Source: an uncultured Fibrobacter sp.
GTDB lineage: Bacteria > Fibrobacterota > Fibrobacteria > Fibrobacterales > Fibrobacteraceae
Direction of reading: 5' to 3'
DNA: 33,328 bases
Assembly: GCA_947306305.1 (NCBI GenBank)
Contig: CAMZGI010000005.1
Span: 1-33,328, forward strand
The notes beneath the pieces were generated by a model. The model saw only the letters and a list, made by a program, of their open reading frames with translations, did no database searches and was not told the DNA's origin. Position numbers and translations under genes: made by a program. Positions 8,283 through 14,697 of the stretch are shown here, piece after piece. Each line of letters opens with the position of its first letter. Within the stretch, counting starts at the first letter, position 1.

Positions 8283-8308
8283 GTCATTCCCGGCTTGACC
8301 GGGAATCT
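8283..8308. repeat. GTCAT...ATCT hairpin element
   Basis: ATTCCCGG (8286-8293), loop CTTGA, CCGGGAAT (8299-8306): a perfect 8-base stem flanked by GTC and CT. Related elements with different stem sequences lie at 18785, 24087, 24125 and 24172. It directly follows the 80-bp repeat and precedes the gene at 8369. Confidence 0.75.
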
Positions 8309-8368
8309 TCATGCGTAAATATTGTATCTTTACTCTATCTTGCGCTTTATGCGCGAAAAGGATTTGTT

Positions 8369-9124
8369 ATGAAACCTGGTAAGACCGAACTCCGTTTGAA
8401 TGCAGAAATTGAGAAGCGTGGCGCATTGTTTGCTGTGCTGTTGGATCCGGATACTTCGGACGAAGCCGCATTTGTAAAGGCTGGCTCTTTGGCTGCAGAA
8501 AATGGTGCGGACCTCCTTTTGGTGGGCGGTTCTTACTTGGGCAACTTTACTCTCCCTAAACAGGTCGCAGCTCTCAAGGCTGCTGTCGATTTGCCGGTAG
8601 TGCTTTTCCCGGGTGGTGCGTCGCAGGTTGTCCCTGGTTTTGACGCGATGCTCTTTATGACGCTCGTGAGCGGTCGCAATCCGAACTACCTCATCGACGA
8701 ACAAGTTCGTGGTGGCGCGTTGGTGCGTGCCCTCAACATGGAAGCCATTCCGACGGCATACCAGCTCATCAATAGCGGCAAGCGCACGACGGTCGAATAC
8801 ATCAGCGGCACGATGCCTGTGCCGGCAAACAAGCCCAAGCTCAGCATGGTGAACTCCATTGCCGCAGAACTCATGGGCATGCGTTACGTTTACCTCGAAG
8901 CAGGGAGCGGCGCCGAAGAACCTGTGCCTGTCGAACACATCGCCTACACCCGCAAGGCGACTGAAATGACGATTATCACTGGCGGCGGCATCAAGGATCC
9001 GCAAACCGCAGCCGTCCGCGTTGCAGCCGGCGCTCAAATCATCGTGACCGGAACCCTTTGGGAAAAGGTGAACGATCCGGCGTTGCTCAAGGAATTCGCC
9101 GCCGCTATCCACGTGAAAGGCTAG
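8369..9124 (+). CDS. Geranylgeranylglyceryl phosphate synthase (GGGPS) family protein
   Basis: A 251-residue cytoplasmic or membrane-edge TIM-barrel enzyme. The family condenses a polyprenyl diphosphate with sn-glycerol 1-phosphate, the first ether-bond step of archaeal-type lipids. Visible motifs are LLDPDTSDE (about 22-30, Mg/diphosphate region), GADLLLVGGS, VLFPGGASQV, MLFMTLVSGRNPNYLI, the barrel segment YLEAGSGAEEPV (about 180) and ITGGGIKDP with IIVTGTLWE, which bind the glycerol phosphate. Length fits the family. The start is ATG 8369 after AAAAGGATTTGTT. An in-frame extension to 8255 runs into the hairpin repeat and is rejected. The gene stands alone. Chain length of the prenyl substrate cannot be read here. 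Confidence 0.85.
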   Translation: MKPGKTELRLNAEIEKRGALFAVLLDPDTSDEAAFVKAGSLAAENGADLLLVGGSYLGNFTLPKQVAALKAAVDLPVVLFPGGASQVVPGFDAMLFMTLVSGRNPNYLIDEQVRGGALVRALNMEAIPTAYQLINSGKRTTVEYISGTMPVPANKPKLSMVNSIAAELMGMRYVYLEAGSGAEEPVPVEHIAYTRKATEMTIITGGGIKDPQTAAVRVAAGAQIIVTGTLWEKVNDPALLKEFAAAIHVKG

Positions 9125-9285
9125 CACTCCTTTTTATAGAAAGTCCCCAATCTATCATTTAAAATTATTAATCTCATTGAAAGAATGTATTAGTCAAAAC
9201 GGCTAATTCCATCTACATTTGTGCCCGAAAAAAAGAGCTCTTGAAAAATTCATCGTTATAAAACAATCTTAAGGAGATTGAATCT

Positions 9286-9813
9286 ATGAAGTTCAAGTTC
9301 ATTGCCGTGGCACCCATTGTTGTCGCTACAGCTATGTTGTTTACGGCATGCGAAAAGGTTGAAAACTGCCACTATGATGAAGCAACCAAGACGCTCAAAT
9401 GCCAAGGCCAGACTTACGCTACTGTCGAAACGGGTGGTCGTATTTGGATGGCTGAAAACGCAAACCTTGTGAATTTTGATTCTAGCTACTGCTACGGCGA
9501 TAATTTGGACAACTGCAAAAAGTATGGTCGTCTTTACGACTGGAAGTCTGCAAAGGATGCATGCCCCACGGGCTGGGAACTTCCGAAGCAAGCGGATTTT
9601 GAACAAGCTGATTTGAAGTCGCTGAACATCAAGATGGATGGCTTCCGCTACTACGACGGAAAGTACGTCGATCAAAACGTGAGCGCCAGTTTTTGGACTG
9701 CCGATGCGTTTGACGATTCCCGCGCGGTCATGGTGCGTGTGCTGGATAAAGTAACTTACGAGCACTTTAACAAGGGCATAGCCGCTTCTGTCCGCTGCGT
9801 CAAAGTGAAATAG
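9286..9813 (+). CDS. Small single-domain FISUMP lipoprotein
   Basis: 175 residues. It has a signal peptide ending in a lipobox FTAC (Cys about 22), then almost directly a FISUMP domain: KTLKCQGQTYATVETGGRIWMAENANL, CKKYGRLYDWKSAKDACPTGWELPKQADF and a terminal VRCVKVK. Compared with the larger FISUMP proteins at 1122, 4286 and 6313 it lacks both the N-terminal domain and the long insert between the YDW and CPxGW motifs. It may therefore show the minimal domain, about 140 residues. Six cysteines after the lipobox suggest disulphides. AAGGAG lies 10 bases upstream of the ATG. It is monocistronic, ending at the terminator at 9878. Confidence 0.85.
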   Translation: MKFKFIAVAPIVVATAMLFTACEKVENCHYDEATKTLKCQGQTYATVETGGRIWMAENANLVNFDSSYCYGDNLDNCKKYGRLYDWKSAKDACPTGWELPKQADFEQADLKSLNIKMDGFRYYDGKYVDQNVSASFWTADAFDDSRAVMVRVLDKVTYEHFNKGIAASVRCVKVK

Positions 9814-9877
9814 AGCTTCAAAGTTGTCAAGATTTTTAGAATCTTAGCCGATCTTTTTTGCTGAAAAATAATAAGGA

Positions 9878-9912
9878 GCCTTGCAGTTCAATCGCTGTAA
9901 GGCCCTTTCTTT
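9878..9912 (+). terminator. Rho-independent terminator after the small FISUMP gene
   Basis: GCCTTGCAG (9878-9886) pairs with CTGTAAGGC (9895-9903), with one G-T pair and an 8-base loop, followed by CCTTTCTTTT. Confidence 0.8.
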
Positions 9913-9992
9913 TGCATGAACGCCGAAAAATACGCATTATTATGGATGCCGCCCGTCTTTTTTATTTATAAATACATATATTCAAAATGTGA

Positions 9993-10015
9993 ATGCCTTG
10001 CGGGTTGCAGGGCAT
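9993..10015 (+). promoter_or_regulatory. Hairpin in the leader of the ABC/PilT-like operon
   Basis: ATGCCTTGC (9993-10001), loop GGGTT, GCAGGGCAT (10007-10015), one G-T pair, no T tract. It ends 16 bases before the first ATG of the operon at 10032, so it could affect translation or transcript stability. Upstream 9955-9985 is A/T-rich with TATAAAT-like words, a probable promoter area I cannot place exactly. Confidence 0.4.
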
Positions 10016-10031
10016 CGTTTAGAGGCTTACG

Positions 10032-10346
10032 ATGAAGAATCTTGTAATTGTCACTTATGTGCTCAGGGGGCTTGGCTTTGTTTTGGTCTTGCTTTCGCTT
10101 TTCGGCCACAGCATCATTTTGAACGTTTTCCCGGGGCTTGAGGGAATGTCTATCAACCCGATTTTCTATTCGGGCATTGTCGTTTATTTGGTTGGCGCAG
10201 CCATTTACTTTTTCATCAACAAAAAAGAAAAGGCGGACCGCCGCCGTCGCGAAATCGAGGAATCCTACAAAAAAGCGGGTCTCGACGATGACGAGGATGC
10301 AGCCGAAGGTAGCGACGAAGACAGCGAAAATTCTAACGAAAAGTGA
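10032..10346 (+). CDS. Small two-helix membrane protein, unknown function
   Basis: 104 residues. There are two hydrophobic segments (about 4-30 and 43-62), then a basic stretch KKEKADRRRREIEE and a very acidic tail (DDDEDAAEGSDEDSE). The positive patch after the second helix suggests that the N- and C-termini face the cytoplasm. I recognise no family. It is the first gene of the operon, and its stop overlaps the region just before the ABC ATPase start at 10355. It is therefore a candidate accessory subunit of that transporter, by position only. Confidence 0.75.
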   Translation: MKNLVIVTYVLRGLGFVLVLLSLFGHSIILNVFPGLEGMSINPIFYSGIVVYLVGAAIYFFINKKEKADRRRREIEESYKKAGLDDDEDAAEGSDEDSENSNEK

Positions 10347-10354
10347 TTGCGTGT

Positions 10355-11278
10355 ATGAGCGATTTGATGATTGAAATTGATCACCTGCACAAGACGTATC
10401 GCAGTGGCTTTACGATGAAGCCGAAGCTTGCGCTTAAGGACGTGAGCTTTAATGTCCAGGCAGGTCAGGTTTATGGTTTTATCGGGCCTAACGGGGCGGG
10501 CAAGTCCACCACGATTAAGGTCTTGACGGGGCTTTTGAATTATGATTCGGGCGCGGTGCTGGTGAACGGGATTTCTCCGCGTGAAACGAAGAGCCGTCAG
10601 TACATTGGCTATTCGCCGGAACAGCCGTATTTTTACGATTACCTCACGGGTCGCGAGCTTTTGCGTTTTTACGGCAAGCTGGTAGGGCTCAAGGGTGCCG
10701 GGCTTGAATCCCGCATTGGCTGGGCTCTGGAACTTTTGCATGCGAACAAGGACTGGATTGACCGCCGCTTGCGTTCGTATTCCAAGGGCATGATGCAGCG
10801 CGTGGGCATAGCCCAAGCGATTCTTGCAAAGCCGAAGCTTTTGATTTTGGACGAGCCGATGAGCGGCTTGGACCCGATGGGTCGCCGCGATGTGCGCGAA
10901 GCGATTATGGAGCTGAACCGCGATGGCGTGACGATTTTCTATTCGAGCCATTTGCTCTCGGACGTGGAATCTATTAGCCACCGCGTGGCGATGATTGTCG
11001 ATGGGCGCATCGTGCGCGAAGGAACTGTCGATGACATTACGGAATCTTGCGGCGTGGAATATCACGTGCGGACTCGCGAAGCGATTATGGAATCGGAATT
11101 GCCGCGTGGCGTGACGCTTGCGGGGCATCCGCAAGAGTTTATTTGCTCTGACGATGTCGCTCGCGACCGTTTTCTCGCTTACTGCCTCTCTACTGGCATC
11201 GCTGTTGAAAAAATGGACCACAAGCGTCCGAGTCTCGAAGATATTTTGACGGAGGAAATTGCCCGTGCAGACGCTTAA
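10355..11278 (+). CDS. ABC transporter ATP-binding protein (NatA/CcmA-like)
   Basis: A 307-residue ATPase subunit of an ABC-2-type exporter. All nucleotide-site motifs are intact: Walker A GPNGAGKST (about residue 44), Q-loop SPEQPYFYDYLTG, signature YSKGMMQRV (about 142, the SKGMMQ form usual in this subgroup), Walker B LLILDEPMSGLDP (about 164) and H-loop SSHLLSDVE. A C-terminal extension of about 90 residues follows the core. ATG 10355 is preferred. A GTG at 10343 would overlap the previous gene, and ATG 10367 is possible. The ribosome site is weak, so translational coupling to the upstream gene is likely. It overlaps the permease gene by 14 bases. The transported substrate is unknown. Confidence 0.9.
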   Translation: MSDLMIEIDHLHKTYRSGFTMKPKLALKDVSFNVQAGQVYGFIGPNGAGKSTTIKVLTGLLNYDSGAVLVNGISPRETKSRQYIGYSPEQPYFYDYLTGRELLRFYGKLVGLKGAGLESRIGWALELLHANKDWIDRRLRSYSKGMMQRVGIAQAILAKPKLLILDEPMSGLDPMGRRDVREAIMELNRDGVTIFYSSHLLSDVESISHRVAMIVDGRIVREGTVDDITESCGVEYHVRTREAIMESELPRGVTLAGHPQEFICSDDVARDRFLAYCLSTGIAVEKMDHKRPSLEDILTEEIARADA

Positions 11279-12068
11279 GCATATTGGCATTATTGCCCTC
11301 AACACGTTCCGCGAATCTATTCGCGACAAGATTCTTTATAACATTGGCTTTTTGGCGATTGCGCTCACTCTTTTTAGCATTGTGCTTGGCGAATGGTCGG
11401 TGTTCGACCGTGCTTACGTGATTAAATCGACGACGCTTTCGGTGATGAGCCTTTCGGGTCTTTTGATTTCCATTTTTGTGGGCATTAGCCTTGTGCAAAA
11501 AGAAATCCAGAGGCGGACGGTGCTGACGCTTTTATCGAAACCCATTAGCCGCGCAGCGTTTATCGTGGGCAAATACTTTGGACTCTTGGCGGTGGTTGCC
11601 GTTCATTTGTTCTTGCTTACGGGAATTTATTACGTGATTTTGTGGGTGACGAATTCTAGCCCGACGCTCAGCCTTTTGACGGCGATTTACCTCATCTTCT
11701 GCGAAATGGCGGTTGTGATTGCGGTAGCGCTTTTGTTCAGCAGCTTTAGCAGCACGGTGCTTTCGGCTCTGTTTACGCTGGGCGTTTATTTTGCAGGCCA
11801 CTTGAGCGACCAGCTTTTGGAACAAGTGCGTTTTGCAAGCCGCATGGGCGAACTTCATAGCACGTCGTCTGCAATTCTCGAAAAAGCGGCAGTCGTGATT
11901 CATGCGGTGTTCCCTGGGCTTTACCGCTTTAACGTGACGAATTACGTGGTGCATGGCGTGGCTCTCCCAGACATGTATTTGCTCTGGAATTCCGTTTATG
12001 CGCTCGGTTACATCGGCGTGTTTTTGGCTATTGCAAGTTGGTGGTTTAGTAGGAGGGATTTCCTATGA
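11265..12068 (+). CDS. ABC-2 type transporter permease
   Basis: A 267-residue inner-membrane protein with about six hydrophobic segments, including IGFLAIALTLFSIVLGEW, LLISIFVGISLVQKEI, LLAVVAVHLFLLTGIYYVIL and the final ALGYIGVFLAIASWWFSRRD. The phrase QRRTVLTLLSKPISRAAFIVGKYFG after the second helix is typical of ABC-2/CcmB-like permeases. The GTG at 11265 is chosen as start because GGAGGA ends 8 bases before it. A TTG at 11259 is too close to that site. The gene overlaps the end of the ATPase and its stop overlaps the ATG of the PilT-like gene at 12065, so all three are coupled. Substrate is unknown. Confidence 0.85.
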   Translation: MQTLKHIGIIALNTFRESIRDKILYNIGFLAIALTLFSIVLGEWSVFDRAYVIKSTTLSVMSLSGLLISIFVGISLVQKEIQRRTVLTLLSKPISRAAFIVGKYFGLLAVVAVHLFLLTGIYYVILWVTNSSPTLSLLTAIYLIFCEMAVVIAVALLFSSFSSTVLSALFTLGVYFAGHLSDQLLEQVRFASRMGELHSTSSAILEKAAVVIHAVFPGLYRFNVTNYVVHGVALPDMYLLWNSVYALGYIGVFLAIASWWFSRRDFL

Positions 12069-13681
12069 GAAACCAGTATATCGCGAAGGTTCTCGTTCAT
12101 AACAAGGTTGTGTCTCAAGATGTAATCAAGGCGCATTGGGGCGAGATTACCGATTCAATGGATATTGGTCGAGTTCTCGTCCGTGCGGGAATTTTAAAAG
12201 AGAGCATGTATGCAAAGGTGCTTGCCTTTGTACAAAACCTCGAAGAGAAAAATGCTAAGGCAGCTCCCGTTGCCGCTTCTGCGGCTGAGCCTGCGAGTGC
12301 TGCTCCGGCACCAGCGAAGCCTGCAACTCCAGCTCCAGCATCGCCAGCGGTAGAAAAGGTTGCTCCTGCTACGGCTCCTCAGCCGGTCGAAGAACCAGCA
12401 ATAAAAATTGAAGGCAACAGCAGCCTTTATGGCGAAGCCTCCACGTCTTCTGTGGTCATCGAAAAAATCGAAGGTCTCGAAACGACGAGCATGGCGAGCG
12501 TTCAAGTGCCTGTGGAATCTGAAGCTCCTGCGGAAGAACCCTCGGAAGTGCTGCCGGCTCAATTTGCTGTTGCGACTGGCGAAGGCGACGCTGTAGAAGC
12601 TCCCGATGTGCTGCATCCGATTACGACGCTTGCAAAAATTATCGCATACGCTCGCAAGTTTAACGTGACGGACGTTTATCTGTATCCTGACCGTCAAATC
12701 ACCATGCGTCAGTCTGGCAAGCTCTTTGTCGCATCAGAAAAGGTGCTTGAAAAAACGCATTTGATGGATCGACTTTCCGAAGCGGCAGGCGGTTTTGCGG
12801 ATGGTTACAGCATTGTCATTGGACGCAATTTCAGCAAGACTTTTGCTTTGCCGGGCGTTGGGCGTGCTCGTATTTCTGTCACATGGAACGACGTGACTCC
12901 GAGTATTTCTATCCGCGTGATTCCGATGGAATCTATGGCCCTCGAAAATCTTTACTTGCCCGAGTTTTGCCACCAGTTTGCAACGCTGAAAAGCGGTCTT
13001 GTTTTGATTGCAGGCCCTTCTGCAAGCGGACGCTCTACGACGGTGACTGCATTTGCCGAGGCTATTGCTGCGAATAGGGACGTGTTCATCCAGACTATCG
13101 AAAAGCCGATTGAGCGCCTGCTCAAAAATCCGCGTGGCTCGATTACCCAACGCGAAGTGGGCTTGCATGTGAGTTCAGGAATCGCAGGGATTGAACTTGC
13201 TATTCGCACGGGCGCGGACGTTATCCTCTTTGACCATTTGGAATCCATGGAAGAGCTTTCGCTTTTGATGCAAGCTTCGAATGCGGGCTCTCTTGTGTTC
13301 GCTGTGGCTAGCGGCAACAACATCCATGCATTGCTTTCGAGGCTCCTCATGTCGGTGCCGAGCGAGAACCGTGCTGCGTTTGCGTGCTCGCTTGCCGACC
13401 AGCTCAAGGGCGTTATTGTGCAGCACTTGATTCCAGTGGTCGATAATCAAGGTCTTGTGCTTGCCACCGAGTCGATGAAGGTTTCTTCTACGATTGCGAG
13501 CATGATTCGCAAATGCGACGTGTCGCAGATTGTCTCTGCAATTAGCGGTCAAAAAGATCAAGGCATTACGCTTGATGAATCTTTGCAGATGTGCTTGGAT
13601 TCTGGTTACATCGAAGGTGTCGAAGCGTGGAAACGTGCAAACGACAGCCGACGTTTTGCGTCTTACCGCAAGGTTAAATAG
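12065..13681 (+). CDS. PilT-like secretion/pilus ATPase with degenerate active site
   Basis: 538 residues. Residues 1-65 look like the N-terminal domain of GspE/PilB-type ATPases. About 75-190 is an Ala/Pro/Glu-rich linker, and from about 195 it is PilT-like. Alignable blocks include KFNVTDVYLYP, the P-loop GPSASGRST (317-325), QTIEKPIERL, the QREV motif and the C-terminal LADQLKGVIVQHLIP. Canonical PilT has GPTGSGKST, but here the Walker A lysine is Arg323 (codon CGC at 13031-13033). The Walker B region is ILFDHLES in place of ILVGEMRD, and the His-box reads SLVFAVASGN without its histidine. ATP hydrolysis is doubtful. Start ATG follows AGGAGGG. It is coupled to the permease and followed by a second PilT-like gene. 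It may be a structural partner of another ATPase. Confidence 0.8.
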   Translation: MRNQYIAKVLVHNKVVSQDVIKAHWGEITDSMDIGRVLVRAGILKESMYAKVLAFVQNLEEKNAKAAPVAASAAEPASAAPAPAKPATPAPASPAVEKVAPATAPQPVEEPAIKIEGNSSLYGEASTSSVVIEKIEGLETTSMASVQVPVESEAPAEEPSEVLPAQFAVATGEGDAVEAPDVLHPITTLAKIIAYARKFNVTDVYLYPDRQITMRQSGKLFVASEKVLEKTHLMDRLSEAAGGFADGYSIVIGRNFSKTFALPGVGRARISVTWNDVTPSISIRVIPMESMALENLYLPEFCHQFATLKSGLVLIAGPSASGRSTTVTAFAEAIAANRDVFIQTIEKPIERLLKNPRGSITQREVGLHVSSGIAGIELAIRTGADVILFDHLESMEELSLLMQASNAGSLVFAVASGNNIHALLSRLLMSVPSENRAAFACSLADQLKGVIVQHLIPVVDNQGLVLATESMKVSSTIASMIRKCDVSQIVSAISGQKDQGITLDESLQMCLDSGYIEGVEAWKRANDSRRFASYRKVK

Positions 13682-13692
13682 CGAGGTTCGTC

Positions 13693-14697
13693 ATGGCATC
13701 AGAAATTGAATCTCTTTTGGAATATGCCCAGAATGTCGGGGCAAGCGACTTGATTGTGACTGAAGGGGCGCCTTCGGCGGTTCGTTTGGCAGGGCGCGTT
13801 TGCGCCATTCCCGATTCTTCGGCTTTGCCGTTTGGCTCGCTCGCTGAATTTTTAGGCTCGCTCGATGGCGAGTCGGGTACGTTTGTTGGCGGCCCTTGGC
13901 TGAACGCCAAATGGCGTGTAAAGTATTTCCGCGAGGCTCTGGGCAACGCGGCGATTTTCCGCCCGCTCATGGCGGAGTGCCCTGATTTCGCTTCGCTTGG
14001 GGCTCCTGCGTCGCTCGATAATTTGTTAGGGCTGAGTTCTGGGCTTGTCATCTTTAGCGGCCCTGTATGCTCGGGCAAGACGGTTTCGGCTACATCGTAT
14101 GTATCGGCGATGTGCTCGTCTAGCATTTTGCGTTTCTGCAATTTGGATTCTGGCCGTGAACTGCCTATTAAAACGGGCGAGAGCTTGATGCTCCAAAATA
14201 CGGTCGGCTCGACCTCCGAAAAGTTGGAGCAGGGGCTTCGCAGTGGAACGGATTTGTTCTGGGTGGGCGATTTTGAAGAAGCGACTTTGCTTCCCTTGTT
14301 GCGTGCTGCAGAGGCTGGTGCATTGGTCGTTGTGAACGTGACGGCTGGCAATGCTGTGGGTGTCATTGATACGCTTTTGTCGGCTGCACCTCCAGAAAAA
14401 CGCGACCTTGTCCGCACTATGCTTGCATCTGTTCTCAAGGCGATTGTCGTCCAAAGGCTTTTGCCCTCGGCAGAAGGTAACGGTTCTGTGCCTGCTTGGG
14501 AAATCCTTTATAACACGCAAAACGTGGCATCTCATATCCGCAGTGGCGATCATTTCAAGCTCCCGTCTGTAATTGCAGCTTCTAGTTCAGAAGGCATGCT
14601 TTTGATGGATGATAGCCTTGTACAACTTGTTCGCACTGGCTATGTGACAACTGAAGAGGCTAGTAGGTATGTTTCCAATCCCGCACGGCTGGCTTAA
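13693..14697 (+). CDS. PilT-like ATPase paralogue with partly degenerate active site
   Basis: 334 residues. PilT features include NVGASDLIVTEGAPSAVRLAG (N-terminal PAS-like part, canonical ASDLHL), a Walker A with the lysine kept (GPVCSGKT, about 123-130), ASVLKAIVVQRLLPS and the terminal MDDSLVQLVRTGYVTTEEA seen in PilT. The catalytic glutamate of the Walker B motif (canonical VGE) is Asp in WVGDFEEA (about 189-196). The Asp-box and QREV motif are unrecognisable, and the His-box reads ALVVVNVTAGN. It may bind nucleotide but probably hydrolyses it poorly. It starts 11 bases after the preceding PilT-like gene and overlaps the patatin-like gene by 29 bases. The two PilT-like proteins may form a mixed hexamer, one supplying the lysine. 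This is inference. Confidence 0.78.
   Translation: MASEIESLLEYAQNVGASDLIVTEGAPSAVRLAGRVCAIPDSSALPFGSLAEFLGSLDGESGTFVGGPWLNAKWRVKYFREALGNAAIFRPLMAECPDFASLGAPASLDNLLGLSSGLVIFSGPVCSGKTVSATSYVSAMCSSSILRFCNLDSGRELPIKTGESLMLQNTVGSTSEKLEQGLRSGTDLFWVGDFEEATLLPLLRAAEAGALVVVNVTAGNAVGVIDTLLSAAPPEKRDLVRTMLASVLKAIVVQRLLPSAEGNGSVPAWEILYNTQNVASHIRSGDHFKLPSVIAASSSEGMLLMDDSLVQLVRTGYVTTEEASRYVSNPARLA

Noticed and set aside
10265-11329. Minus-strand open frame across the ABC ATPase
   Set aside because: Arg/His-rich shadow of an intact ABC ATPase gene.
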